Part shown: piece by piece, positions 45,101-54,337 of the stretch
Layout: each line of letters starts with the position of its first letter
Position numbering within the stretch: the first letter of the stretch is position 1
Origin: Paenibacillus catalpae
Lineage (GTDB): Bacteria; Bacillota; Bacilli; Paenibacillales; Paenibacillaceae
Assembly: GCF_900112695.1 (NCBI RefSeq)
Contig: NZ_FOMT01000001.1
Location: 248,001 to 312,000 of the forward strand
DNA length: 64,000 nucleotides
Direction: 5' to 3'
Translations under genes and position numbers: made by a program
The notes under the pieces: generated by a model
The model's input: only the letters and a program-made list of their open reading frames with translations
Database searches by the model: none
Told to the model about the DNA's origin: nothing

Positions 45101-47732
45101 TAAATTTACGGTCGATTATCTGAAGAGTGACGGAACAAACGGCGACACCGCATTTTCGACAACGGACAGCTCTACGTTATTCCTTGTTGACGGGACGACT
45201 TATCTCGACGTGAGCAAGCTGGCGAAAGTTACGGCCTCCGATCCGCAGTGGCCAGGCAACGGGTTGACGGCTGATCAGGTCGGTTATCTGTTATTTGATG
45301 GAGATCCGAATACGTATGGGGATTTGACCAACAGTACGGGGACTTATACGGTTGATTTTGGCGAAGGTACATCGGTCGAGCTGAATGAAATCGTCCTTAT
45401 GCCAAGAGCTTCTCATCCGGCAAGAATGAATGGTCTCCTTATTCAGGGCTCCAATGATCAAGTAAATTGGACGAATCTGACAAAGGCCGTTGCCTCGTCC
45501 CAGGCTAACAAATGGTTAGATATTAGCAGCAATCAACTATTGGATCATCAGGCTTACCGTTACTTCAGGCTGTATAATTCGACTGCCTGGAGCGGTAATC
45601 TGTCAGAGGTAGAGCTGCATGGCAGGTATACGGCATCCGCTGAGATCGTAGCATCCAAAATCACAAGTCTTGCTGTACCGGCCAAAGGCGCAGCGAGTTT
45701 GGCGCTGCCAAAGGTTCCTATGGGTTATTCCATCTCGGTTGCGTCTACGGCACCTGAAGGGATCATTGGAGCAGACGGTGCAATTACGCAACCTGCAATG
45801 GACACGATCGTCTCGGTAGTACTGACCGTCACGCGCGATGCGGATGGTTCATCAGCCAATACAGGAGCAATCAAAGTCATAGTGCCGGGGAAGTCTGCTC
45901 CGATCAAACTCAATGTCGCGGGGCTGGCAACCGTTATAGCCTCAGACAACCAGTATGTGAAAACAGGTTCCGGCTTAACGAAGGAACAAGTAGGTTACTT
46001 GCTATTTGACGGCAATATAGCTACCTATGGCGATCTGATCACTGGCCCGGGCTCTTATTACACGATAGACCTCGGGACGAATTCATCGATTAGCCTGACT
46101 CAGATCAAGCTTTTCCCAAGAGCAACGCTGGCCAACAAATTGAACGGACTTGTAGTTCAAGGCTCCAATGACAATGGAAGCTGGACCAATCTGACGAACC
46201 CTATTTCGGGGGCATTATCCAATACCTGGACCGATCTGAGACTGGATAAAATGGTAGACCACCATGCTTACCGTTATCTGAGACTTTACAACGGTGAGAG
46301 CTGGAACGGCAACGTAGCAGAGGTAGAGATTTACGGTTATTACGACTATGACCTTGAGTCCAAGATCGTATCGCCGGATGGGTATACGCAAGCGAGCTAT
46401 TATAAGTACATGATTGAAATGGATCGTATCAAAGCTGCTTCCAATCAATCCGGAGCGGATAAAATGGATATTCTTGACCGGCTGCTGGCAGCAAGAAATC
46501 TGCTCGTTTCCTTGGCGGATATTTATCCCAAGATCCCGGTTACCTCCGAAATGACGCTTGCTTCTTCGGTTTCCTGGGACGGCACGGCCGATGCGGTGAC
46601 GAACGGCTGGCGCGCATTTGATGGGGATACGGCCACTTCACCGGATACAAAAACCGCATCAGGCTGGGCACGAGTGGATTTGGGAGCAGGCAATGATAAG
46701 GTCATTGGCAGTATCCGGTTTATACCGCGGAACGGTAATATCCCGAGGATTAACGGGGCTCAAATTCAAGGCTCTAACGATGGCACTAATTACGACACTT
46801 TGTTTACGATTAACGGAATATCGGATTTGAAATGGTATTCACAGGTAATGAACAGCAGCCAAACGTACCGTTATTTGAGATATTTCACTCCAAGCGGTTA
46901 TGCGAATATCGGAGATATCGAATTCCGCGAGAAGATTGCGGACCGCACGCTGCTCGAGTTATTTATTGAAGAAGCCAAAGCAGTAGATGTCGACCCGTAT
47001 ACAGCCGACAGTGTAAGGGCATTTCAGTCGGCATTGACGGCAGCGCAAGAGCGGTTAAACAAACCTGCCGCAACGCAGGAGGAGATTGATTCGGCTGCTT
47101 CGGAGCTACGCCAAGCGCAATCGGATTTGGATAAACAACCTGTTCTTGCTAACGGAGCACCGGCCAAAGCAGTCTTATCCGATAACAACGGTTACGACAC
47201 CGGCCTCAAGGACGGGAGCTATACCGTCACGATGAATCTGTGGTGGGGGAATAACGGGACCGAATTCAAGCTGTACGAAAACGGCGAATTGATCAAGAAG
47301 CAGAGGCTGACCGACAACTCGCCTGAGGCGCAAATCTTTAAGACCGAAATGACAGGCAAAGCAAACGGAACATATACGTACACCTGCGAATTAACCAATT
47401 CGTTTGGAACGACGGCATGCGACCCGCTTGCAGTTACCGTCTCCGATGCTCTTCCGGGTAAGCCCGTATTATCGAATGATAACTGGGACGGTGACGGCAG
47501 CTATAAGCTCACCATGAATCTTTGGTGGGGAACCAATGCAACCGAATACCGGTTATATGAGAACGGTCAATTGAAAGACACGCAAGCTCTTGCAGACGGC
47601 ACCCCAAATGCGCAATCCGCGATAACGAATATTTCAGGCAGGGAACCGGGCCATTATGAGTATGAGGCTATCCTCGTTAATGCCGCAGGGGAAACGAAGA
47701 GTGAAAAGATGACTGTGACCGTAAAATCATAG
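42159..47732 (+). CDS. Secreted multidomain alginate-lyase-fold enzyme, 1857 aa
   Basis: A signal peptide ([23 protein letters not shown] region, residues 11-33) leads into an alginate-lyase-superfamily toroid (about 58-430) with [20 protein letters not shown] and [20 protein letters not shown]. Next come a CBM6-like sandwich (about 485-600), a cadherin-like Ig domain (600-690), a short helical domain (690-755), and four discoidin (F5/8 type C) domains at about 757-907, 1012-1157, 1252-1397 and 1457-1595 separated by Ig-like or helical spacers. A FIVAR-like helix pair (1597-1662) and two tandem Ig repeats sharing MNLWWG (1665-1857) end the protein. It should depolymerise a uronate-containing polysaccharide outside the cell. 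No sorting signal is seen. I chose the ATG at 42159 with AGGAGG 9 nt upstream. Confidence 0.87.
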   Translation: MQGIDLSKVWMRLMAVILTVSMVTAFIPQGLAAAAEHSGEAISSGYTVQIQESISSNGFTHPGVGLTKQTLENLRTQVLAQKEPWYSYYKGMIASAQASKTVSIKNQSPTDPAKPAASNFNSQGIQSRFISDALLAYTQSIMYFITGDVTYRANAMQAIRIWSQMDPSQYVYYNDAHIHTGIPLNRMVTAAEILRYTSSPAQEWEWTEQDTANFSNNLINPVIESFQHSNNYFMNQHTYPLMGAMAGYIFTDNKDRYNEAVEWFTVNKTANDQGFNGSISRMFRMVDTNDLTGEPVTPHVQHMEMGRDQAHGGGDLTNAAIISRMLLAQGTKVDPVEGTVSDEADAAGPFEFLDDRILATANYFWQFMLGYDTPWTPAAYAISPDGTIRDTYTHLASGYRGRFNTANFWDLYYYYTYVKGVNVAEKAPYYYEAFTKRTPLTFYYGGSLNNNWDNVDGGGDFWLYIPKEAESEGAAYLPKPQTSASLLEVEDRYTRLDNHSETVQEGDISFVRMNATEAGTKIAYLSSGYAASQTFGLKIRTNGTAALDMLGSLWTLPDTKGQWIYITIKGAMGDLAYLTVRGAAGTTVDIDHMNAQAAAQLTPPVFKTGLSDMNVFTYLGTALSLDLSAEDASGTDVITYELQNQPDGSEIDKDTGAFAWQPSQAGISSFVVTASDGVTVTAKKIRVVTAEDRESAVEAAIAPYDPNNVYVSASLAEYKAVHDKTMSVMESASNEEFNQQLAELRQAVEVLELTTPLRADGSIHYSDSVFWSSWGSDVTKMDDLSYDTGGYYGLALGTAPHLYHILDFGPDYKVSAAKFGFQSNIFTDRLANSTVYGSNNGESWTRLTPGVTRMTQEFQTLDVDAAYQNEKYRFIKLEMIQPLPDVLYGVVRNFLELTEFRIYGTRYEIGNKLEAVTMSSAQSVNGKISTGDTVKLNIKAREAIQNVKVRIQGQEAVVSTADHLTWTAEAMMNAGAPTGPVKFTVDYLKSDGTNGDTAFSTTDSSTLFLVDGTTYLDVSKLAKVTASDPQWPGNGLTADQVGYLLFDGDPNTYGDLTNSTGTYTVDFGEGTSVELNEIVLMPRASHPARMNGLLIQGSNDQVNWTNLTKAVASSQANKWLDISSNQLLDHQAYRYFRLYNSTAWSGNLSEVELHGRYTASAEIVASKITSLAVPAKGAASLALPKVPMGYSISVASTAPEGIIGADGAITQPAMDTIVSVVLTVTRDADGSSANTGAIKVIVPGKSAPIKLNVAGLATVIASDNQYVKTGSGLTKEQVGYLLFDGNIATYGDLITGPGSYYTIDLGTNSSISLTQIKLFPRATLANKLNGLVVQGSNDNGSWTNLTNPISGALSNTWTDLRLDKMVDHHAYRYLRLYNGESWNGNVAEVEIYGYYDYDLESKIVSPDGYTQASYYKYMIEMDRIKAASNQSGADKMDILDRLLAARNLLVSLADIYPKIPVTSEMTLASSVSWDGTADAVTNGWRAFDGDTATSPDTKTASGWARVDLGAGNDKVIGSIRFIPRNGNIPRINGAQIQGSNDGTNYDTLFTINGISDLKWYSQVMNSSQTYRYLRYFTPSGYANIGDIEFREKIADRTLLELFIEEAKAVDVDPYTADSVRAFQSALTAAQERLNKPAATQEEIDSAASELRQAQSDLDKQPVLANGAPAKAVLSDNNGYDTGLKDGSYTVTMNLWWGNNGTEFKLYENGELIKKQRLTDNSPEAQIFKTEMTGKANGTYTYTCELTNSFGTTACDPLAVTVSDALPGKPVLSNDNWDGDGSYKLTMNLWWGTNATEYRLYENGQLKDTQALADGTPNAQSAITNISGREPGHYEYEAILVNAAGETKSEKMTVTVKS

Positions 47733-47744
47733 ACTAGTAAGAAG

Positions 47745-47786
47745 AACAGCAGAGTCTGTCCGAATACGGATAGGCTCTGCTGTTTA
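47745..47786 (+). terminator. Intrinsic terminator of the large lyase gene
   Basis: AACAGCAGAG pairs with CTCTGCTGTT, with an inner TCCG/CGGA stem, followed by TAT. Confidence 0.82.
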
Positions 47787-47818
47787 TATGCAAAGGGTTC
47801 AAGGAGATTAAACAAGTA

Positions 47819-47848
47819 TTGACAGTTTGAAGAAGGCGGGAATATAAT
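47819..47848 (+). promoter_or_regulatory. Sigma-A promoter of the GH30-GH35 operon
   Basis: TTGACA and TATAAT match the consensus exactly and are separated by 18 bp. The start site should lie about 80 nt before the operator pair at 47931-47958, so repression would act by roadblock or looping. Confidence 0.8.
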
Positions 47849-47930
47849 TAAAACCAGATTAATGTAAGCCTTTTCAATTGAGATCCATACATACCGATAC
47901 CCGTAAAAAGGTATTCATTTTTCAGCTTTA

Positions 47931-47958
47931 TGAAACCCGTTTCATGAAATAGGTTTCA
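47931..47958. promoter_or_regulatory. Tandem 14-bp palindromic operators
   Basis: TGAAACCCGTTTCA and TGAAATAGGTTTCA abut one another, exactly as the pair at 18245-18272 before the secreted GH30 gene. Each has TGAAA/TTTCA half-sites typical of LacI-family binding. A LacI-type gene lies 6 kb downstream. Confidence 0.65.
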
Positions 47959-47982
47959 GATTTGGCTGGAACAGGAGGACTT

Positions 47983-49377
47983 ATGAGCGGCACAAACAGA
48001 TCCAATAACGAGCGGACGATTGCAGAAACCGCGATTCAAATCAGGCCTGAGAAGGGCTATGACGGCTTTGAAGGCTGGGGGACTTCGCTTGCCTGGTGGG
48101 GGCACATTGTCGGCAGGTGGAGCAGTGAGGAAAAGCTGGATGAGGTCATGGATCTTATCTTTGACGCGGATAAGGGTCTCGGCTTAAACATCATTCGGTA
48201 CAATATCGGCGGCGGGGAAAATCCGGCCATTCAGCCTAATACGCTGCGTCCGGGCGGCGATGTTCCGGGGTTTCAACCGGAGAAGGGCCAATGGAACTGG
48301 AATGCCGACGAAGGACAGCGGAACGTGATGCTTGCGGCAATAAAGCGCGGGGTTGATCTTGCGGAAGCTTTCTCGAATTCGCCTCCTTACTGGATGACAA
48401 TAAGCGGGTCTGTAACGGGGGCTGTTGATGGCGGCAATAATCTACGGGAAGATAGTTATGAAGAATTCGCAGATTATTTGACGGAAGTAGTCAAGCATTA
48501 CAAAGAAGTGCACGGCATCACTTTCCGGACGCTTAATCCATTAAATGAGCCGGTCTCGAACTGGTGGAGGAAGGGCAATATTCAAGAAGGTGCCCATTTT
48601 TCAATCGACAAACAGATGGAAATTATTAAGAAGACGGCGCTGTCTCTTCAATTAAAAGGGTTGAGCGGAACGGCAGTCAGCGCACCCGATGAGAATAGTG
48701 TGGATGAAGTACTGGAAATGCTGCACGGCTACGATGAGGATACCTTTAACAGCATCGCTCAAATTAATACGCATACCTATACCGGTTTTGGGCTTGCTGA
48801 GCTTCGTGAGCTTGCGAAGGTGAAGGGGAAGAAGCTGTGGATGTCGGAATACGGGACCGGGGGCACAGGGCCGCATAATCATGAGGATATGAGCTGCGTG
48901 ATGGAGCTTGCCGAGAGGGTCATTTCGGATCTTCGTCTGCTGCAGCCCGCTGCTTGGGTCTACTGGCAGGCCGTAGAAGACGAAAGTGCTCAGAATAACT
49001 GGGGCTTTATCCACTCCGATTTTAGAGTTGGCGACAGCCAATATGAAATAACAAAGCAATACTACGCGATGGCTCAGTTCAGCAAGTTCATTCGCCCAGG
49101 CAGCCGTATTCTGATCACGGATGATCCGCATTCGGTTGCGGCTTATGATGCGGCGAATAATCGACTTACGGTTGTTGTTCATAATCAGGGCGGTCCGCGG
49201 CAGGCCGTTTATGATCTAAGCGCATTTGGGGCAGATCGTTCCACAGCTAAGGTCTACCGTACCACTGAACGCGACAATCTGGCTGAATCAGAGCTGTCGA
49301 TGAATAGTAACAAAATTACGTTAGATCTGGAAGCACAGTCCGTAACGACGGTGATCCTGTCCGATATAACCATATGA
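47983..49377 (+). CDS. Cytosolic GH30 enzyme, endo-beta-1,6-galactanase type
   Basis: The 464-residue protein has the GH30 layout and the segment GFEGWGTSLAWWGHIVG, which resembles endo-beta-1,6-galactanases of GH30 subfamily 5. Acid/base Glu189 is in NPLNEPVSNWW and nucleophile Glu289 in LWMSEYGTGG. There is no signal peptide, unlike its close paralogue at 52354-54195, so it should act on imported beta-1,6-galactooligosaccharides. I chose the ATG at 47983, with AGGAGG just upstream, over a TTG at 47962. The GH35 gene follows by 29 nt, forming an operon under a consensus promoter and a twin operator. Confidence 0.88.
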   Translation: MSGTNRSNNERTIAETAIQIRPEKGYDGFEGWGTSLAWWGHIVGRWSSEEKLDEVMDLIFDADKGLGLNIIRYNIGGGENPAIQPNTLRPGGDVPGFQPEKGQWNWNADEGQRNVMLAAIKRGVDLAEAFSNSPPYWMTISGSVTGAVDGGNNLREDSYEEFADYLTEVVKHYKEVHGITFRTLNPLNEPVSNWWRKGNIQEGAHFSIDKQMEIIKKTALSLQLKGLSGTAVSAPDENSVDEVLEMLHGYDEDTFNSIAQINTHTYTGFGLAELRELAKVKGKKLWMSEYGTGGTGPHNHEDMSCVMELAERVISDLRLLQPAAWVYWQAVEDESAQNNWGFIHSDFRVGDSQYEITKQYYAMAQFSKFIRPGSRILITDDPHSVAAYDAANNRLTVVVHNQGGPRQAVYDLSAFGADRSTAKVYRTTERDNLAESELSMNSNKITLDLEAQSVTTVILSDITI

Positions 49378-49406
49378 AATAGATAAACAAGGGAGGAACA
49401 CATCAC

Positions 49407-52166
49407 ATGCAGGAAACGATTCTACAAACGAATGGATTACCGCATAAAAATGCGGCCGTGCAATATAACTCATTCAGCTACAACATTAACGGTGAGCAGG
49501 TGTTCCTGAACAGTGCAGCCATTCATTATTTCCGTATGCCAAAGGATGAATGGCGTGAAGTGCTCGTTAAGGCCAAGCTGGCAGGCATGAACTGCGTCGA
49601 TACTTATTTTGCCTGGAATGTCCATGAGCCGGAAGAAGGGCAATGGAATTTCGAAGGCGACAATGATTGCGGCGTTTTCCTTGATCTGTGCCATGAATTG
49701 GGATTATGGGTCATTGCCCGTCCAGGTCCGTTTATTTGTGCGGAGTGGGATTTCGGCGGCTTCCCTTATTGGCTGAATACCAAGAAGGATATGATATTCC
49801 GGGCTTATGATGAGCGGTATCTGACTTATGTAGACCGCTACATGGACCGGATTATACCGATTATTCGCGAGCGCGAGATAGGAGCTGGAGGCTCGGTTAT
49901 TCTTGTGCAGGTGGAGAACGAATACGGTTATCTGGCCAGTGATGAGGCTGCGCGTGACTATATGCTTCATTTGAGAGACGCGATGCTGGAGCGGGGAGTA
50001 ACGGTGCCGCTGATCACTTGTGTTGGTGGTGTAGAGGACACGGTTGAAGGCGCGAACTTCTGGTCGGGCGCGGATCATCATTATCGGAATCTGGTACAGA
50101 AGCAGCCGGATATGCCGAAGATTGTTACCGAGTTTTGGACCGGGTGGTTTGAGCACTGGGGCGCACCGTCGGCTACACAAAAGACAGCATCCTTGTATGA
50201 GAAAAGAATGCTGGAATCGCTGCGTGCAGGCTTCACAGGAATCAGCCATTATATGTTCTTTGGCGGTACAAACTTTGGCGGTTACGGGGGCCGTACAGTC
50301 GGAGCCAGCGATATCTTTATGGTGACCTCCTATGACTATGATGCGCCTCTTAATGAATACGGGCGCGTGACGGATAAATATAATACGGCGAAACGGATGT
50401 CCTATTTTGTCACGGCAACCGGAAGCGTACTGCTAAATGCGGTAGATGGCGCTGCTGCTCTTGCCGCTCTCCCGCAAGGCTTCGCCGCACGGGTCCGTGA
50501 GCACGGGAATGAACGGATTTGGTTCGTCGAGAGCTCAAAGGATGAGAGGGAGACAACAAGCTTAACCTTGCCTGACGGCCGGACCATTCCGGTAACGGTT
50601 GGGCCTAATGCCATCGTTCCGGTTATCGACAGGCTGCAGCTTGAACCGGGCGTTCATTTGACTTGTAACACTTACCTGATTGCAAACGAACAGCTCGACG
50701 GCCAGCATACGCTTATTGTTTATGCGGAGAATGGTCAACGCTCGTACATTGAATTGGAATCCGAACAACCGATTCAGGCGGAGAATGATGGAGTAAGAAG
50801 ACAGCAGCTGCAGAATGGGGGCAAAAAGGTCATATTTGATCTTTGTCATTTCCAGGAGGCACAGTTCGTTCATTTAACCATTGGCGGTAAGCCATACCGG
50901 ATCGTGGCGATCAATAAAGACAGCGCTGACCGGGCTTGGCGGATTGCCGGCAAGGACGGAGCAAGATGGGCGATTGGTTATACCGATTTTGATCTGGTGA
51001 CGGACGGCACGTTCCGGGCAGCTCTGGCAGATAGTGACGCACAGCCGGTTCATCTGGGCGAATGGGGGACACTTCCCGACGTTCCACAAGCTCCGTATGT
51101 ATACTTGCAGGCACCAGTCCTTGGGCAATGGAGCACAGAAACATGCGAGCTATCGGCTTCTCAAGGTCAGGAAGCTTCCCAGCCTAAAGCCTTCTCCGAG
51201 CTTGGTCAGCCTTTTGGCCATTTGCTCTATGAATGCGACTTTGAGGCGGGGAATGAAACCGTAACGAACCTCATTATTTCCCGTCTCGAAGATACGGCCA
51301 GAGTGTACGTGAACGGCCAGCAGCAAGCTCTTGTGCAAAAGGTAGGCGCAGCAGCCGTAGAGGTACAAGTGACGCCAAACAGCAGCAACCGTCTGCAGAT
51401 ACTGGTGCAAAATATGGGCAGACTCAATTTCTCGCCATATTTGGGTGAAATAAAAGGGATTGCAGGTGCTGTCTATGCGGGCGGACATTCCATTGATCTG
51501 CTTGGTGATTGGAAGCATGAGGAATCCGCGGTTCATCTGAATGAGGTGAATGAGCTGCCCGGCGGAAGCATCATCCGCAGAACCTTTGTAGTAGAAGACG
51601 GTTTTGACCGTGCGGTTCTGGTTGGAGCTATAAGCGGCCAGCTAAGCATTAACGGCAAGGAAATAAAGTTAGAGGGCTATCAAGACTGGTTCCTGCACCA
51701 TACGCTCGATATTTCGGATTATATTCAGAAAGGTACGAATGTCATCCAGATGGGTTATGTGAAGTCGCCGCTGCAACGGCTGGAGCTGCTTGTGTCTTCT
51801 TCGAATAAGGAGTTAAACGGATGGCGGATTGCCGATGTTGATAAGCTTAGTCGTCAACCGTACACAGGCGGTACAGGTGTGCCGGTATGGCATACCGTGC
51901 CATTCGATAAGCCAACGCTTCCGGAGGATGTAAACGCCAAGCTTAAGCTTCGTTTAACCGGCATGAGCAAAGGAACCTTGTGGCTGAACGGTATTAACCT
52001 TGGCCGTTATTGGCAGGTTGGCCCGCAAGAGGACTACAAGATTCCGATGGCTTGGCTGAAGGAACGTAATGAGCTTGTGTTATTTGATGAGAATGGAGCA
52101 AGCCCGTCGAAGGTGCGTCTTCTGTATGATCAACAATCCAGCAAGCGCTGGATTCCCATTCAATAA
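49407..52166 (+). CDS. GH35 beta-galactosidase
   Basis: The 919-residue cytosolic enzyme begins with a GH35 TIM barrel: IHYFRMPKDEWREVLVKAK, GPFICAEWDFGGFPYWL, acid/base Glu172 in VENEYG and nucleophile Glu242 in TEFWTGWFEHWG. C-terminal beta-sandwich and jelly-roll domains follow, including LWLNGINLGRYWQVGPQ near the end, a GH35/GH2-type signature. It should remove terminal beta-galactose from oligosaccharides. Its place in an operon with a GH30 of the beta-1,6-galactanase type argues for beta-galactan use. GGGAGG lies before the ATG. Confidence 0.93.
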   Translation: MQETILQTNGLPHKNAAVQYNSFSYNINGEQVFLNSAAIHYFRMPKDEWREVLVKAKLAGMNCVDTYFAWNVHEPEEGQWNFEGDNDCGVFLDLCHELGLWVIARPGPFICAEWDFGGFPYWLNTKKDMIFRAYDERYLTYVDRYMDRIIPIIREREIGAGGSVILVQVENEYGYLASDEAARDYMLHLRDAMLERGVTVPLITCVGGVEDTVEGANFWSGADHHYRNLVQKQPDMPKIVTEFWTGWFEHWGAPSATQKTASLYEKRMLESLRAGFTGISHYMFFGGTNFGGYGGRTVGASDIFMVTSYDYDAPLNEYGRVTDKYNTAKRMSYFVTATGSVLLNAVDGAAALAALPQGFAARVREHGNERIWFVESSKDERETTSLTLPDGRTIPVTVGPNAIVPVIDRLQLEPGVHLTCNTYLIANEQLDGQHTLIVYAENGQRSYIELESEQPIQAENDGVRRQQLQNGGKKVIFDLCHFQEAQFVHLTIGGKPYRIVAINKDSADRAWRIAGKDGARWAIGYTDFDLVTDGTFRAALADSDAQPVHLGEWGTLPDVPQAPYVYLQAPVLGQWSTETCELSASQGQEASQPKAFSELGQPFGHLLYECDFEAGNETVTNLIISRLEDTARVYVNGQQQALVQKVGAAAVEVQVTPNSSNRLQILVQNMGRLNFSPYLGEIKGIAGAVYAGGHSIDLLGDWKHEESAVHLNEVNELPGGSIIRRTFVVEDGFDRAVLVGAISGQLSINGKEIKLEGYQDWFLHHTLDISDYIQKGTNVIQMGYVKSPLQRLELLVSSSNKELNGWRIADVDKLSRQPYTGGTGVPVWHTVPFDKPTLPEDVNAKLKLRLTGMSKGTLWLNGINLGRYWQVGPQEDYKIPMAWLKERNELVLFDENGASPSKVRLLYDQQSSKRWIPIQ

Positions 52167-52184
52167 AACATAACTTGCATATGA

Positions 52185-52248
52185 GAAACCGCTGCTTGGA
52201 TGATATTCATCATTATGAATGAATCATGTTAGGCAGCGGTTTTTTTTC
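52185..52248 (+). terminator. Intrinsic terminator of the GH35 operon
   Basis: AAACCGCTGC pairs with GCAGCGGTTT across an AT-rich internal region that can fold further, followed by eight T. Confidence 0.85.
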
Positions 52249-52258
52249 TTGGGTATAT

Positions 52259-52272
52259 TGTAACCGTTTACA
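52259..52272. promoter_or_regulatory. cre-type palindrome upstream of the secreted GH30 gene
   Basis: TGTAACCGTTTACA matches the CcpA cre consensus TGWNANCGNTNWCA at every position. It also resembles the operator half-sites at 47931, so the local LacI protein might bind it instead. Confidence 0.6.
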
Positions 52273-52353
52273 CAGAAAGGAGTGATGCCAAAACGTCCGT
52301 CTCAGCGAGAATCGTCATAAGACTGAGGAATCTCAAATAAGGAGAGGAAATCA

Positions 52354-54195
52354 ATGAAAAGGATCAAACGAATTTTGGCCGGGGCTGTAGCAGGCGGCAT
52401 GCTTGCGGGAAGCTTTGGGTTGACGGCGTCAGCGGCAGGCTCATACACCGCTGCAGCCGATCCATCCATGCAGTATCAAACGATTGAGGGCTGGGGAACA
52501 TCGCTGGCCTGGTGGGGCAAGGTAGTCGGCGGCTATTCGAACCGGGATGAGTATGCGGACAAAATGTTCAGCACAACTAGCGGAATCGGGCTTAACGTTC
52601 TTCGGTACAATATCGGAGGCGGAGAAAATCCAAGTCTCAATTACCTGGAATACCGGAAAGCCGTACCTGGCTTCCAGCAGACGCAAGGTGTCTATGATTG
52701 GACAGCCGATGCCAACCAGAGGTATATGCTCCAAGCTGCAAAGACAAGAGGTGCCAATGTATTCGAAGCCTTCTCCAATTCCGCTCCTTACTGGATGACT
52801 AACAGCGGCAGTGTGACCGGCGCATCCGGCGGGACAAACAATTTAAAGACCGATTATTATGATGATTTCGCCGATTATTTGACGGAGGTCGTCAAGCATT
52901 TCCGCGACAGCTGGGGGATTACGTTCAAAACCTTAACACCGCTGAATGAGCCCGTATCGACCTGGTGGTCGCTTGGCAATAACCAGGAGGGCATGCATTT
53001 TGACCGGGCGAATCAGAATACGATTCTAAGCCAGGTTAACGCTTCGCTTATTGCGAAGGGGCTTACTGGAACAAAGCTGAGCGCGCCGGAAGAATACAGC
53101 GTGGATGATTCATCGGTTTCCTACAATAGTTATACGAATGCGGTCAAATCAGCGATTACGCAAATCAATACCCATACTTACGGCGGTACGAACAGAGCGG
53201 CTTTCCGTAATATCGCAGCGTCGAACGGGAAGACGCCGTGGGTTTCGGAATACGGCGACGGGGATGCAAGCGGCCTGACGATGTCCCGTACCATCTTGAA
53301 GGACATCCGGAACATGGGCGTAACGGCTTGGATCTATTGGCAGGCCGTTGACAGCGCGGATGGCTGGGGCTTTTTCAAAAATGTGCTGAACAGCACGCAA
53401 ACAACAAGCTACACCGTAAACAAGAAGTATCATGTGATGGGGAACTACAGCAAATTTATCCGCCCGGGCTATAAAATTATCGGAATGAGCGATGCGAATA
53501 CATTGGCGGCTTATGACGCAGCCTCAAGCAAGCTGGTGCTGGTCACAACAAACAGTGCCGCAACGGATACTTCCGTCACTTACGATCTGAGCAAGTTTAC
53601 GACAACGGGAAGCTCTGCGGCGGCTTACCGTACTTCCTCCACCGAGGATCTTGCCCAGCTGTCCAACGTGACCGTAGCGAACAAGACGTTTACGGCTAAT
53701 GCCAAAGCAAGCTCGGTGACCACATATGTGATCTCGAATGTCACCTATACCGGAACGACGGGCTATCCTTCTACCGCCATTTACAAGCTGGTAAACAAGA
53801 ACAGCGGACTGGTGATGGATGTGAATGGGGCTTCCACGGCGAATAGTGCTTCGATTATTCAATATACCGACAATGGCGGCAACAATCAGCGCTGGAAGCT
53901 GGTACCCGCAGGAAACGGTTATTACAAAATCCAGAACGTAAACAGCGACCTGCTGCTTGATGTGAATCAAAGCTCTACGGCAGGCGGAACCTCTCTAATC
54001 CAGTATCAGGATAACGGGGGCTATAACCAGCAGTGGCTGCCGGTTGATGCGGGTGGCTCTCTGACTCTTGTAAACCGGAACAGCGGACTGACGGCAGACG
54101 TGAACCAGGCCTCGACGGCAAGCGGTGCATCCGTCATCCAATGGGCTGATAATAACGGAACCAATCAGCAGTGGACACTCGTTAAAGTCAACTAG
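52354..54195 (+). CDS. Secreted GH30 endo-beta-1,6-galactanase-type enzyme with ricin-type lectin
   Basis: The signal peptide ends near LTASAAG (residues 23-29). The GH30 module (about 35-470) has IEGWGTSLAWWGKVVGGY, acid/base Glu199 in TPLNEPVSTWW and nucleophile Glu299 in WVSEYGDG. Residues of about 475-613 form a ricin B-type beta-trefoil (CBM13) with the three QxW-type repeats NNQRWKLV, YNQQWLPV and TNQQWTLV. It would attack extracellular beta-1,6-galactan, with the lectin holding galactose units. AAGGAGAGG lies before the ATG. A cre-type palindrome lies about 80 nt upstream. Confidence 0.92.
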   Translation: MKRIKRILAGAVAGGMLAGSFGLTASAAGSYTAAADPSMQYQTIEGWGTSLAWWGKVVGGYSNRDEYADKMFSTTSGIGLNVLRYNIGGGENPSLNYLEYRKAVPGFQQTQGVYDWTADANQRYMLQAAKTRGANVFEAFSNSAPYWMTNSGSVTGASGGTNNLKTDYYDDFADYLTEVVKHFRDSWGITFKTLTPLNEPVSTWWSLGNNQEGMHFDRANQNTILSQVNASLIAKGLTGTKLSAPEEYSVDDSSVSYNSYTNAVKSAITQINTHTYGGTNRAAFRNIAASNGKTPWVSEYGDGDASGLTMSRTILKDIRNMGVTAWIYWQAVDSADGWGFFKNVLNSTQTTSYTVNKKYHVMGNYSKFIRPGYKIIGMSDANTLAAYDAASSKLVLVTTNSAATDTSVTYDLSKFTTTGSSAAAYRTSSTEDLAQLSNVTVANKTFTANAKASSVTTYVISNVTYTGTTGYPSTAIYKLVNKNSGLVMDVNGASTANSASIIQYTDNGGNNQRWKLVPAGNGYYKIQNVNSDLLLDVNQSSTAGGTSLIQYQDNGGYNQQWLPVDAGGSLTLVNRNSGLTADVNQASTASGASVIQWADNNGTNQQWTLVKVN

Positions 54196-54262
54196 TTCCA
54201 GGGTGGAGAAAAAGGACTAGCCGCTGCAAAAATGTACAGGAATTACGAACCACAATCGCTTT

Positions 54263-54299
54263 TGAAATCGTTTCATTAGTAAATTAACTTTGGTATAAT
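54263..54299 (+). promoter_or_regulatory. lacI-type gene promoter with overlapping palindrome
   Basis: TATAAT (54294-54299) has a weak -35 at 54271-54276, overlapped by TGAAATCGTTTCA (54263-54275). That sequence has the same half-sites as the operators at 18245 and 47931 but a spacing one base shorter. Autorepression is likely. Confidence 0.55.
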
Positions 54300-54337
54300 T
54301 TCAGATATATTAGTTGTACTAGAGGGGAAACCAGACG

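Noticed and set aside
45190..46350. Long similar DNA segments in the large lyase gene as a recent gene duplication or assembly artefact
   Set aside because: They encode successive discoidin domains that are clearly diverged at DNA level, so ordinary domain repetition explains them.
53757..54195. The three repeated segments at the end of the secreted GH30 gene as a DNA repeat or CRISPR-like array
   Set aside because: They encode the three subdomains of a ricin-type beta-trefoil; the repetition is at protein level.
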